From the NCBI GenBank assembly GCA_030248225.1, contig JASANE010028009.1, positions 1 through 64,000 on the forward strand: a stretch of 64,000 nucleotides of DNA. The letters are read 5' to 3'. This stretch comes from Trileptium ribeirensis (taxonomy: Eukaryota; Nematoda; Enoplea; Enoplida; Thoracostomopsidae). A model generated the notes under the pieces. That model was not told the origin of the DNA. It was given only the letters and a program-made list of their open reading frames with translations, and made no database searches. The position numbers and the translations under genes were made by a program. Shown here piece by piece: positions 35,437 to 48,300 of this stretch. The stretch's first letter is position 1; each line of letters begins with the position of its first letter.

Positions 35437-36484
35437 TTGAATAATAAATCACATGATAAACCTACGAACACAAATGCATTAGTGTTTAGTGGTATTTTGT
35501 GGATAAGGCACATTCGCTAATTTTCCACTATTCTGTGAGTTCATGCATATATCACTCCAAATTTAAAATCGTGGTATGATATATCGAATATTTAACAAAA
35601 CTAAAATTTCGAGGCCACAACCCTCTTTCGAAGAAAGTATGCAGTCAAATGGTAAAATTGAATTCTTAGAGTAATTATTCTAAACTTGCGAGCCAAAGCT
35701 TTCACTTCCCCTAACTGAATAAGATAAGAAACAATTAAAGCAACTGGCGTAGCGCTATTGCAGCAAAGCCACAATTTTTAGCTCACACGATTACAAAATA
35801 ATGGTCAATGCAAGAGCTCTAGTCTTTTGCAGTCACATAAGTTAACCAGTTACAATACTGGTAATAGTACCAGGTAACAGCAATGTAATAGTGCAATCTC
35901 ATATCCTCTAAGCTCAGTTTGGACAAATTTATATATAGCGGTAACTTAGAGTCTGATATACACCGTTGAACCAGAAATTGGGTCCGGAATTCAAGACGAT
36001 ACAATTACATGGATTCTACAAAGCTACGCTGATACACTCACAAGCCATAAAAGCAAGGTATTTAGATGCACAAAAATAATAGACAAAATTTCCATATTTA
36101 TTCTGCTATTGAAATACCAAAATAAAGAAAACACAACCAAAACAAATTTGCAATCGAAAAAAGTTTCTAATCGAAACCATGATGCTGTATCAATCCTCAA
36201 ATGTCCTTAGTTAAACTTCATAAAGTTGCAATGTGCAGAAAAACGTTTCAAGTACAATAACCATAAGCTTTCAAAAGACCCATGATTTATAATAGGAAAA
36301 AAGAATGGACGTCATTACTGCGATTTATGTAGGACCTCTAAATGCCAATTTATAATCGGTTCAGCATTGTCTTGTGCAATATTTTCCGATCCCAATTATA
36401 TAACTCACACATTATTATTATAATTCCACTAAAATTCTGCAGCTGATGTGAACGCATTCATTCTGTAGTGTCCTCACTGGTTGT
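35437..36484. other. No gene seen
   Basis: Sequence upstream of the recognised STIM exons. The first (signal peptide) exon and promoter should lie at higher coordinates but were not recognised. Confidence 0.4.
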
Positions 36485-36933
36485 AAATTTTTGGGTTGGG
36501 TAGTGACGTAGCGTCATAGGTATAACGTTAGCGTAAACAAAGTATCCATAAATGCACGATGAGAACTACCATTTTAGCTGTTATTAAAAAATTAATATTT
36601 ATTATACTCACCGATTGAGAAAATATGAAATGTTGACGAACAAACGAATACCACATCAAATAGTAACATAGTGTTTGAGATCATTCTGACTCATCTCAAA
36701 TCACCACAGATTGCAAATTTTTGGGTTGGGTAGCGACGTAGCGTCATAGGTATAACGTTAGCGTAAACAGAGTATCCATAAATGACGACGAGAACTACCA
36801 TTTTAGCTGTTATTCAAAAATTAACCTTTATTATACTCACCGATTGAGAAAATATGAAATGTTGACGAACAAACGAATACCACACCAAATAGTAAAATAG
36901 TGTTTGAGATCATTCTGACTCATCTCAGATCAA
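36485..36933. repeat. 230-bp direct tandem duplication
   Basis: AAATTTTTGGGTTGGGTAG begins at 36485 and again at 36715. The units are nearly identical and non-coding, which suggests a recent event. Confidence 0.9.
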
Positions 36934-37032
36934 ACAAAAGTGATTACGCCATATTACTATCGTATAGCAAGACCCGATATCCGTATTAATTACATGAACG
37001 TATCGATGTAAAATATGTTCATATCTTAAAGT

Positions 37033-37162
37033 AATAATAAACTTATACCGAGGTGGTTGCTTTTGTGAAAATATGGTGCATTTGAACATTTTACAAAAAT
37101 AATAAACTTATACCGAGGTGGTTGCTTTTGTGAAAATATGGTGCATTTGAACATTTTACAAA
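37033..37162. repeat. 65-bp perfect tandem duplication
   Basis: AATAATAAACTTATACCGAG starts at 37033 and 37098. The two 65-bp units look identical. Confidence 0.92.
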
Positions 37163-37349
37163 AATCAAAAGTAGATGTAAAACTGTACAAGCCCGCTTTA
37201 GGTGATTTTTGGTCGAAACCCGATGATTAAAACAATTTAACGTGACAGAAAAAGAAACAGATTCTAATTAAACGGTGAGCGTGTAAATTCTGTGGCTTAA
37301 TTGTAACCTTCATTATGTGTTTTGGTATAAAACATGTATATATATATAT

Positions 37350-37786
37350 ATCTTTTTCATGATCAACTTGTTTGGGTCGGGTAGCTGCGGTTGCACACAA
37401 CTGCAAAAAGGTATTTCGGCTGTGTCACAAATTCTGCAAACCGTTCGAAAAAGCAACAGGCATGTTGCCTCTGTTGTGCCACCGACATCGAAGTCGGCTC
37501 AATTTATGCGCAGGCGGGACCATTTTGATCTGTTACTAAAACGACAGACTCCAGGCGATCCATTAAAGGATACTGATTTTCAGTTCGGTGAATATTACAT
37601 CGACGACAGCAAACAACCTCCAACATTGGACACATTACTAGGGCTGTCAAAAACCTCCGAGACGGGCACGCAGTCGAAGAGGATGATTTGGCTCCAGAAT
37701 GCTACAAGGTTCTTAATACCAATATATTGCGCTATCTAGAAAAACTGCTGAAACACATATGGGCTTATGAAACGATTTCGAACTAA
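37350..37786 (+). pseudogene. Unrecognised coding remnant with a frameshift
   Basis: The frame ending at 37739 is open through LQKGISAVSQILQTVRKSN, FMRRRDHFDLLLKRQTPGD and PPTLDTLLGLSKTSETGTQ, with protein-like composition. At about 37675 the likely frame moves by one: the alternative frame reads VEEDDLAPECYKVL, then LRYLEKLLKHIW, and ends at TAA 37784-37786. This looks like a processed pseudogene or an exon with a sequencing or mutational indel. A short AT microsatellite precedes it. I do not recognise the family. Confidence 0.45.
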
Positions 37787-37940
37787 TGGCGCACTGGTTA
37801 GTGCCTTTCCATAAAAAAGACGACAAATCTCTTTGCTCAAATTAGTATATATATACAGAGGAATTTAGCTTCTAAATATTTCTTTTAAAATCATGGAGGC
37901 CATAATGGCGAGTCGCTTTAAACTTGATCACTTTGCAAGG

Positions 37941-38017
37941 AGCCTTAATGATACGAGCAATGGTTAGTAAATGTGACTTTCACCTGAGCGTTCGGAGTTC
38001 GATACCTCGCCGCGACC
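37941..38017 (+). other. tRNA-like segment with a good B-box (SINE-like)
   Basis: An AGCAATGGTTAGTAAATG A-box-like segment is followed by GGAGTTCGATACC, a good B-box, and CCGCGACC. The acceptor 5' strand is not seen, so a SINE or tRNA relic is likelier than a tRNA gene. A second A-box-like GGCGCACTGGTTAGTGCC occurs near 37788. Confidence 0.35.
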
Positions 38018-41000
38018 AATAACCGATACTCTAATTGAAAATTAATTCATTAAGTAAAAGATTACCCCGTGAAACGATCATGGCGATTTTACTACTATTC
38101 GACTTAGGTCATCAATGCGGTTCGAATGGTATATAAAAGATAGATTAAATGCTTGATTATATTGCAATTATAAGTTTACACTCTTGGAAATAAACAGTAG
38201 AGTATTGATGTTGTGGCGAACATGTAGAAATAGATAAAACGCACTTGACGTTAGGAATGTCGTCATACTTGGGCGCTCGTATTTGCAAGCATTATATACA
38301 TATGTACGTATCGTCGACAGTACGTATAAACCGGGAAAAATATAGTTAATTTTGAACGCCACCGAGTGGGTCCGCTACCACCTTAAAAGGTCTCCTGTCT
38401 TACGACAATGATGCAACAAAGGATGCAAATTCGGGCTAATGAATTATAACTATTTATGTAAAATGCAAGACTTAGCCTTAGCTTAAGCGAATGCCGTTAG
38501 TCAGAGAACCAATTGACTCAGCTCGACAATGCGTTGCGAGTGATATATAAAATTATATTCATACCGAAAGTTTTTTGAATTTTTGGGCACCATTAGGAAC
38601 CCGAAAAAAATGCCATAAATGTGGTCAGGATGGATATTTTCAGAAACAACTCTGCGAACTTGGTCTCGTGACATCAAAATTATAGCATGATTTTCAAAAT
38701 TAAATTTAAGACTTGGGATAGGGGTCTCGGTCAAGAAAGCCGTTGCTCAGATGGTATGGGCCGTCGCTTAGCCAGCCGTGGTCTAGGGTACCAGATGATT
38801 TTCATGTATATATACATAATCTCCATTAACAAACAAGCAAGGAGTTTGTATTGTCTAGTACCATTTTGTCATATATATTTAAATATATTTTTAAACTAAT
38901 ATGAGTTTGTATTTGTTGTGGACGATCAGTCCTATCTTCCTTAACAAAAAATATATATTACAAACAGAATATAATAGAACAAATATTTGTAATATTTATT
39001 ACGAACGACGAATCGTCTGCAACCATATTTACATACGCGTTATTGTCTATAACTGAATATACCGATGGTCGATCGTTTGTAACAAGGTACGGACGACACT
39101 TCGTTGGTCAAAAATTTTCGAGTCAGTATACCTATGGCGCATTATCCATAAGTCTGACAAAAATGTGTTGGACAATAAGGTTGGCAGGGCCGACAAACAG
39201 GCATGGTAGAATTTATCCGTGCGTATACAATTGCTTCCTCTCAACTTGAAAACGAAGTTAAAATGACGCCCTAAAATGCAATTCTCTGCCGGAATTTAAC
39301 CGGAGTTATGCAGGAAAAGCTAGCATTATCGTCCGGCAGAGTAGAGTCTGCCAAGTACGCCCAAATCATTGAACCGTTCTATATCACTGACCATCTCAGC
39401 CTTTATAAACGTGTGTGGCTGGCAACACTTATCAACTATATACACGTATGAACATTTTATTAGCGAAGTTCGTTAGTTATTCGCGCTGCGAGTGGAAATG
39501 AATCGAGCGCAGTTAATCTGAACTTAATTGTAAGATTCCAAATTCGGCTTTTTAAATTTTTAGAACACACCGACGATACGTTAGTGGCAATGCTATAGCC
39601 AGAATCCTTTGTTGCACGCTCCTGTAGTGCCATAATCAAAAGACTAAAACATTTGAAATCTCTAAATCACAAGTTTTATTAAAAAGTTATAATTTAAAGT
39701 TATTTTTGCGTTGCGATCCATCGCATTTTTTTATTTGATACATGCCACGGCAATACAACTGCTTTTATCGAATTCATCAACTTTGAATACCTGTAGCCAC
39801 ATTCTAATCACCAACAAACCAACATATTGACAAAGTGACAAAAGTCCACTACTTTGGCGCCAAAATTTACCAAATTTAGCTTCGGTATCAGCGTTAATAA
39901 GACATATCAAATATTAAGTTAAAATGATGCAACTAATGCATTGAACGGATTAGATAACCTAATAATCCCTTGGTTTGCACCAACAGCCAGAAAATTGCTT
40001 CGTTAAAATTTTGAAAATTTTACTTTTGGGGTTCATTTAAATTCCAGCTCATAGCTCTGGAAATAATGAGCGCAATATCTAGCATAGCTAGCAAAAGCTA
40101 GGCCCATATCGCACAACTGTACATTGCATTTCGCGTAGAATAAAAATTACGAAAATCCATTGATCTGATGAAGAGTTATCTGACCAGCACACTGACTAGA
40201 AATAATTTTTGTCGCTATTATGAGATATATATAATTGAGTAAATTCGGCTCGCTCCGTGTCAACAAATAAGTCCCATGTATTACACCAATATTTCAAATA
40301 AGTCACGCAATTCCAGAAGTTCGAGTATAAAATAAACTGGGTACTTGGTAGTCATTTTATGAATTAAAGTAGCCAACACGGTTCATGTAGATTTGATTTC
40401 AATCCAGTCAAACATTGCTGTGTAGCGGAAGAATGTGCAGGATCGGACAATGACAGTCGGGCAACCAGCTGCGCACTGTAATGGTTTGTATATTCACTAG
40501 TTCAGTTTTATACCAAATGTTTTCCAAACGAAATCAAGTAGGAAATATATTAGTTAGGTTTTCCAAATTAATTTCAAAATTTTTAGTTGCATGGTGGGTG
40601 CTTTGGTGCATGGGTGGTGGCAGTATCTTTTTAGATCCATCCGTTCACTTGGGGGTCTAGCTGGTATTAAAATTGCTGCTCGAACACGGCTTATTAGCAC
40701 CATAGCAACCGCTAATACTACTTTTCTTTGATATCAAACACGACATTGTTCCATAGGTATACTATCTCAACTACAGATTATCCACCTATATTTCCATCTA
40801 GCTCCAAATTATACCGTTAACCAAATTTACTAACCTTACATGCACATCTCTAATTCATCGCAAATCCTTAATAAAGTTCAACGTTACACTTTAATTTAAT
40901 AGCGATCGGAACTATCTTATTATCCAACTTTAAGTGTCAAATTGAGAAAACGACACCAAAGGAGCTATCAGTAACTATACTTCTATTCCAAATCAAATGT

Positions 41001-42180
41001 CTTATTGACAAGGTTACAATAAGTAATGTGTTCGTGTAGCGATCCACAATTAATGCAATTATTTTCAGTCGTTTTATGATGAAATGTTGGGGGTAGGGTT
41101 GGAATGGCATTTTTATGACGGTTATCGTTATTTTAAAAGGGGAGGGAATTGTCACCGAAGATTGATGGGAACGAGATGTGGCCAGTAGTACGCCGGTGGG
41201 ACAGTGAGTATGGCACGATTTCTTGCGAGGCGGCGTGACTCTGTCTGCCGCTGCGGCGTGACTACTCGACACACCCTTGGTTTAGAAATTTTGAAACCAA
41301 AGACACAAGTAAAAATTGTTTGTTCTGATAAAATGATTACATGTATATGTATCATGCACACAGTTCTTTATGATTGCGTTATAATTGACCCCTTCTATTT
41401 TAGCTCCTGGCTTTTTCGGTGACTCAATTTGTAGTCAGATGATACTACCTCTGATTCTTTTCACTAATACCCCTTAGTACTTAGGTTATCTATTATTTTA
41501 TTAGTTCTCTTTTGAGATTAATGCAGAGGCCCCGGTAGGAAGCGCACCGCAATTTTATTTCAGTACCTGAGCCGAATGCCTTAGAGTTAAGCTGGGTATT
41601 ACCCCTATCTTATGTAACGCACACCCAGTGTTATTTCACGAAGTTATTTCATCAAATGCACGAGTGCTATTTCATGAACTAGGTTGAGATGTTAGTACAC
41701 ACAATAGTTGGAACTTTGTCTGCTCAGGTCCTCCGGCGCATGGTAGCAATGCACAGCAGGTAGTATTTGGGGGAGGTAGGCAGCTTAAGATCAGTCGTAA
41801 TAATGCCACGTCCAGAACTCGCCCCTCACACTCACGCAGTTAACCCATGTACTATGCTCCTTCCAGAGGATGCTCACTGTGGTTGACTCGGGCCGATATT
41901 GAGTTTATTTTCTAATAATTATTTGTCACTATTTGTAACTCTTGGACTTAGTTCTTTAAGCTGGCACACCTTGTCGGGGTTGGCGCCTTTTTCAAACTCC
42001 AAAATTTTTCAACTTTCTACTAAATCACCGGGGCCGGCCTCCACTTCTGCCTTGGTGTTCCCTCTCGTCCTCGGCGTCGGCATGGTATATGAGCGTAATA
42101 TTTACGTAAAACTATACATAGCCTGCTATATAAATATAAAACTAGCTATGTATTTACTTATAAATATATAAAATATAATA
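38018..42180. other. No gene seen
   Basis: AT-rich intergenic or intronic DNA. Short open stretches (39043-39249; 41152-41422 on both strands) resemble no family. No transposon ends were recognised. Confidence 0.4.
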
Positions 42181-42905
42181 AAACTTATATAAGTATCAAA
42201 ATTCACCCATACCCATAAATTCCCCAAAACCTAAATTTCTTAAATAAAATTATATAAAATACACTTTTTCTTTCCCAATACCCTATTTTCTACAATATAT
42301 CCCATATTCACCCACCCTCTCTCATTAAAACGAACATTACACCAAATTCCATTTTTCCTCCGTTTCCCACTTTTTCAACCAAAATTCAAACCCCGCCCTC
42401 TCCCCAAAACTAAACCAGTACCCCTAAAATTTCCATATCTTTTTCCAATAACTACACCCAACCACATATTAAACCCCTCCTTTACCTTTCTCTTATTTCC
42501 TATAAATTTACCCTTTCCAAAAATATCCTTTTTCTCCTATTTCTCATATTTTTATAAAATATTCCTTATCCCCCTAAAACTCAACCCATACCCCTCAAAG
42601 TTTAATATCCTCTCCCCTCTACCACACCCCTTCATATATATAATCCACTCCTTTCCCCTCTTTCTATTCCTCACAAATTTCACCTTTCTTAAAATCCCAA
42701 TTTTCACTATTTTCTCACATTTTTCAAACACCTCCTATTTTCTCAAATCTTCACCTCTACTTCTCAAATTCCCAATTTCAACTCCCCTTCCTACCCCCTT
42801 CATCATATTAAAATTTCACAATCCATCTCTCTATTTTTATCAAACCACACCCCCACCTTCCTACCCCATTTCTCATTTTAAATTTTACATTAAAACTCCC
42901 CTAAA
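42181..42905. other. G-depleted tract (about 720 bp)
   Basis: The plus strand is almost entirely A, C and T, with roughly ten G in about 720 bases, and is rich in CCC, TTTC and AAAT words with no exact tandem period. It ends abruptly at a TATATA stretch near 42910. It may be part of the large LTR element's terminal region, but this cannot be proven from one copy. Confidence 0.8.
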
Positions 42906-43643
42906 TTATATAGTAGATATATAATATATATGTTATTATTTTCGCGTGTACCGCGTATAACTCTAGTACGGTACGGGGAACCGTTTAGTTGCGTCTGTAC
43001 GGCGTTGCGTATACTCAACTGTATTTACTTGGTATATATATTGAATTTGAATTATTATGTAATGATTTTTTTGAAAACGAGGAACGGTTACATGTCTAAA
43101 GTAGCTACGTGGAGATATGTTTTCTTTTGGTAGAGCATCGTTGTAATGTTATTATTGTTGAATATATATAGTCATATGGTTGCAACTTGAATAGTTATGA
43201 ACGAGAGTGTAAGGGTGACGTTAGTCGAGAGATGTATTAGCTATTAGGAAGAAATCATTCATTTCGTCTGTAGATGCAAATGTCATAAGTGCTGATGCTG
43301 AAAATTACAATCGTTTAAATGCTTACCTGTTTCTTTCTACGCGTTAGTTAGCGAAGTAACATAGCAGTCCTTCTTAATGATTTGTTTTATCGATTTTTTT
43401 GAGAGTTTACGTTTATTGCATCCTGTGAGATGTTTTGTGCGGGATGGTATCGAATTCTTCACGATTTGAAATCAAACAATTAAAATGGGTATCTTATTAA
43501 AAATTGTCGCCGTCGCGTTTTGGCCGCGATTATGGTTATGTTGAGTCTGTTATGGCATTGTGCATTGCCAATGACTAAGGAACTGCAAAAGCTGATCGAT
43601 GCAGTTACCGGCATGCGACGAGTTCCTTGCACTAGAGCATAGT
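42906..43643. other. No gene seen
   Basis: Ordinary-composition DNA between the G-poor tract and a candidate LTR start. Confidence 0.4.
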
Positions 43644-43724
43644 TGTAACAGCCCGGGTTTTGCGAGGGATCTCAAACATTCAAAATCAGGCCATAAAGGC
43701 CACAAAATGCAATGGATAAAAGGG

Positions 43725-43907
43725 CGATCGGATACAGGTGGAGCGTGGTCCGGACTATAACTTGTGTATTGTTGTTTCGTTGTTATAAAATAAATTCCAT
43801 ACCATCATGGTATTGTGTTGATACGGTCACGCTCCACCAGCCCGAGGTGCGCGGGGTGACTTCGCACCAAAATTGAATCAAAATACTACTGCAGGGGTAT
43901 CCGATCG
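43725..43907. repeat. Nested inverted repeats
   Basis: Outer pair CGATCGGATAC (43725-43735) and GTATCCGATCG (43897-43907). Inner pair GGTGGAGCGTG (43737-43747) and CACGCTCCACC (43828-43838). A related GGAGCGTGGTACGGA occurs at about 43973. These may form an RNA stem or bind a dimeric protein within the putative LTR. Confidence 0.75.
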
Positions 43908-45324
43908 ATCCCAGGATGTTATTACGTTATGAATGATATCGATGCATTAGTATGTAAGAAATTTATATTGGAGCGTGGTACGGATGCGTAATCGAATCGG
44001 CCGGGGACAGGGGAAAGGATTTCACGATTCTCTTCACAATTTGGCTCAACAGATTTTCAAAGTAGGTGCCCCAGGGTCGTTTCTGATGCGCATCCGTAAA
44101 TAATTAAATGTGCTTATTTGTTAAGTAGCACCATGTATACTGTATGTAATACCAAGTGTCAGGATGGGTCAGGGCATTGTGCAGAACCCCACAAAAAGGT
44201 GCGTTTTGAGTTTTCTTGTCGATGTTTTGGGACCTGGGAAGACCTATCCTGACATGCGGAAAAGTAAATAATTAGCTTGTGTACCTGAATATATCATGGG
44301 ATGTTGCTTCGTACCGTTACTTCGTTACTTCGTATTAACAGTTACTTCGTATTTTAGAAAACGCTAGGACCAAGCGACAAGACGACTAACTTCAACTTCT
44401 GAGGGGTGTTCTATCATTTTGGAAATTTTGGAGTATTTTTAATGTTTAGGCAAAAAGGGGGTGATAACACCGTGATCAGGGATCTTTACGGCTTCAAAAT
44501 TGTTCCTTCGGGTCAACATACTCCCAACCCGAAAGTACTTATGGACCCCCGATCCGGCGTTTAAATTCCCAAATTTTCGGGCCCTAAATCACTACATCTC
44601 AAACCAAAACTCCCCGATTTTTGGACTCCTACACCTCGATTGGGTCCTATACTAACTATATTATTGAAAACCGGGGCCATCCGCCCCAACGGGTCTGCGC
44701 AGGATTCCCATAACCCAATCGGGACCCAAAATTTCCCTATCGTGCACGCATTCTTCTGCCTCTATCGGGCCTCCTAGGGTGCTTACACTAAATTCAAGAC
44801 TCTCACAAGCAGGCGACCAGCCAGGGCATTGATATGACCCCGCCCCCGGCCGCCTACTCCATCCTGTTCCTGAAATATGAGCAAAAAAATAACAAAATTA
44901 CAATACGTTTGAAGCGCCTAAAGCGCTGATATATTTTGCCATCGTCGAAGGCCTCGCGCCGACCAGCGCGAGGTTTTGTTGTTTACGCGGCCTCTCGATA
45001 TTGTGGCCAAAAGTTGTCTGCTTGGGGCGTTTATCATATTGTTTTGACCATAGTCCGACTACAGCAACACGAGCCCGGCTAATGTGTGTGTATTATTATT
45101 ATAGTTGTCGCCAATGCTATGGGCTGTTGGTTATTATGTGCGTGGACGAGCCTGCTATGGTCGCCTTGTTTTGTTAAATACATATATTTTCGGCTCGTTC
45201 TGTTTTGTTATATACATCTGTGTTGGCGGCGGTGACTTTAAAAGTTTTAAATTTAAAACTTGACGCGATTTTGAGAGCTAGAGCACACAGAGAGGAGAGC
45301 AAGCAAAGGGGGGTTCAAGCTAGG
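43908..45324. other. Putative upstream LTR (U3) sequence; no gene seen
   Basis: Mixed-composition DNA with higher GC than the left half of the window. No coding region. Assigned to the LTR only by position upstream of the TATA box. Confidence 0.35.
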
Positions 45325-45332
45325 TATATAAG
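45325..45332 (+). promoter_or_regulatory. TATA box of the giant LTR element
   Basis: TATATAAG, followed about 30 bases later by a GGACCAGTCGAG initiator-like segment near 45356. It is the only well-formed TATA box noticed between 43.6 and 49 kb, oriented toward the gag-env ORF. Confidence 0.5.
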
Positions 45333-45359
45333 GAGACTGCCCGATTCCCCGATCGGGAC

Positions 45360-48300
45360 CAGTCGAGAAATATGTGTTTAAGTTCGCCGGTTGCCGACAA
45401 TTAAAATTGTAGTTTTCGCTATGTTTTGCTTTTGTTTTAGGCTTCTCTTTTAGACTTGCCAGGGCTCGTTTCTCGCCGTGCCCCCACGGTGGAGAGCCCT
45501 CCCTGGATCTAGGACTTTCACAATCACGCAAGGGCCGCCCTTTGCGGGCTTTGGAGTGTCGGAAGGATGCTCCGCGCGCCCGTAAAGGTCGGACCTCGAC
45601 AAAATTCGTGAAATTGCATCAAATGGCTCAAAATTCTGATCAATCGCATCTCGACTGGTTCCCCGCTCCTCGGACATTTTCTTTCTTTCACAGGTCCGAG
45701 GAGTGATCAAAATTTCTACTTCAAGGCAAATGTCACTGTGCAAAATTTCTAGGTTATGGCAAAACTGCTTAGGGTTGTGTTCTACTTGATAAAAATTTTC
45801 AACTCCACGGCAAGTGATTCCGTTTTCGAAGGGGCAATTAAGTGGTGTTTTGAAAGGATTAATCAAAATTTCAAAGGTGATAGGAGTGACAATGGGACGT
45901 GGCCGTTTGCATCCTCGGGTGACACGCGTTGTCCCCAATTATCTGAAATCGAGCAGCAGCGTCGAATCCCCATTCGTTCGTTGTTTCTTCTGCTTCTGGT
46001 TAGACTCTGATGCAAACGACTGCGGACCCGACCGTGACAAAATTTTACTAGGCACTCGTTGAGCATAGCACGAAACAGAGACTGGAGCTGGCGGTGAGCT
46101 GAATCGTATTAAAGTTTGGTGGGACGTGGGTTTTCTAACCGTGCAACTACGAGGAAAATCTAGGTCGGCACCCTCTCCCGGAGCCCACTGGGAGCGAGTT
46201 TCGAATTCGGCGAAATGGTCGTGGGCCGATCCAGTCGCTGTTGGAATTGCATGAACTTCTGGATCTTCCGCCCTATTTCCGCGAAGTTCAAATCACCTAA
46301 TAGGACCAATCATAGTGGGTCAATAGATAAACAACCGTTTAATTGACAAAAGAAAAATTGTGGAAGTCCCAGGAAAATTAGCAGTCTCATCAAAATTTTG
46401 TCTGGCTCTTATTTCGGTCAAAGGTTCCTCAGGGTATAGCACTCGGAAGAGCATGTAGTATATGCTGTACGGTATCTTGTAGGGTACTCGAAACTAATAA
46501 CGTTACAATATACATGTTGTAAATAATTGTTGTATGCCCCAATTGGGCGATATTATAAGGTGTGTCAAATACAAAAACGCATCAATAGTAAAACGATTGA
46601 ACCGCGTGTCACTTCTGGAAGCAGTTCGGAAATTTGTTTAATTGTCTAACCACAGTAGTTTTGCCTTGAATACTTCTAGCCTCGGTAAGCGCCCCTAAGG
46701 ATCTATGAGTCAAGTCAATTTTAACCGCAGCGAGCAACACCTCCACAACACCACGCCCGCTCCACTACGTCTCCCGGCGTAACCCGCACGCTTCCACTTC
46801 AGAGTCCGAATCAGCGATCCTCTCCGCACTTTGCATTATACCCGCACTGTCAGGAACGCCTCTGCCGCTAACCTCTTGCAGATAATCCTCGCCTTGCATA
46901 GCCCGCCGCCCGGTTTGCAACTCAAATAATTAGAATCTTGACACCCAAGGGACTGGGGTCTCCGCCTCAGTGCCTTAACGTTAAAATAAGTAACTAAACT
47001 TTGTCACCATTCAAGTTTCATAGGGCCAGTCATGTTTTACCTAGGATTAGAACGGGACAATGGCACAAGGGGACACAACCTTATTCAGCTATACTAGGGC
47101 CAGAGAACCCCGCTTAGGGGATTAAGTGGATAATGAGGGAAAGGCGAGTCAGCCTTATTACCTGTGAGCAGGCTTAGGGGTTGACTCTCCCTCGGGGGAC
47201 CTCATACCATTAGACACGTGGGCCAATATAGGGGCCAGGCCGAACACCCTGGTTAACCCGCCGGCAGCCTGCTAAGCTAAGCGGTTCCCTTAGGTCATCG
47301 CATAGACCACCGGGGGAGTCGTGGAAGCCGGGGTTGTCCGGGCACCACACGCTAAGGAGAACAGTGGTGCAGCTGGGATCCCTTAGGGCCAGAACTGGTC
47401 CTAGTACATAAATTTAGTGGGGGCCACGCCGTGAGGCGTCAATGAATTTTTGAACAAAATAACCCTCATTTTTCTTTGAATCGCTAGTTCTCGGACCTCT
47501 CGCACGCCAGCAAGGCCGGCTGACTTTTCGACCAAATTTGTGGAGGCACCATGTCAAATTTCAATCAATTGATGAACAGCTTAAATCAGTGACTTGTATG
47601 ACTGCAGTATAGTTAGTCTCAACGAGGCATTTTAAGTGTTTGCAAGTAATGATGGTGTGTATGACGTCAGCTCATGCGATCCAAGGGTCTGGCGCAAACC
47701 TATTCATCTGCTTGACTAGGGCTCAGATCAATTTTATCCGAAAGCGCCCATTTTCGGTTTTTGGTCGTCTAACTAGACCCTAAAACAAGCAACAAAATTT
47801 GTGGACCGCATGAGTTGATGTAAAATATGAAGAACGAGAGGGGTCGAACTGAGATGTGGAATGCTGAGGCACCGTGCAACCGTCCGATGAGGCCGAGGTC
47901 GGTTCGCGATGTATTACAACGTTTTGGAGTCACCGGGTTTTTATTTACGAGTGACTTGGTGTTTATTTAATTGGTATTAACTAGTTTAGATCATAAACGG
48001 TGACAGAGTTCGAGTAATTCGCGTGGTTATCGACGCTGTTAAACTGATATTGATTGACGATACAGCCAGTCGGCGAACATTTGCTGCCCTAGTAACTCTG
48101 ATTGGGACTAATTATCAAACGCTCAGGTCTCTTCGGCGTCGTGAGTGATCGCTTGGTAAATTGGACTATCTTGGCGAACATTAAATTAGTGGCGCTACGG
48201 TTGTGTGATTATCTACGCAGACGAAAGTTGACACTATCGACTAGCCGAATTATTGTCACCTTAAAGGCGCACCACACACCGATCATCACTACAGCATCTC

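Noticed and set aside
41975..41995. GTTGGCGCC as a retroviral primer-binding site
   Set aside because: Only the first few bases fit a tRNA 3' end, and no LTR end or gag-like frame lies next to it.
45450..45938. 162-codon antisense frame as a gene
   Set aside because: Opposite to the element, no recognisable domain, and no promoter seen; mentioned only as an observation.
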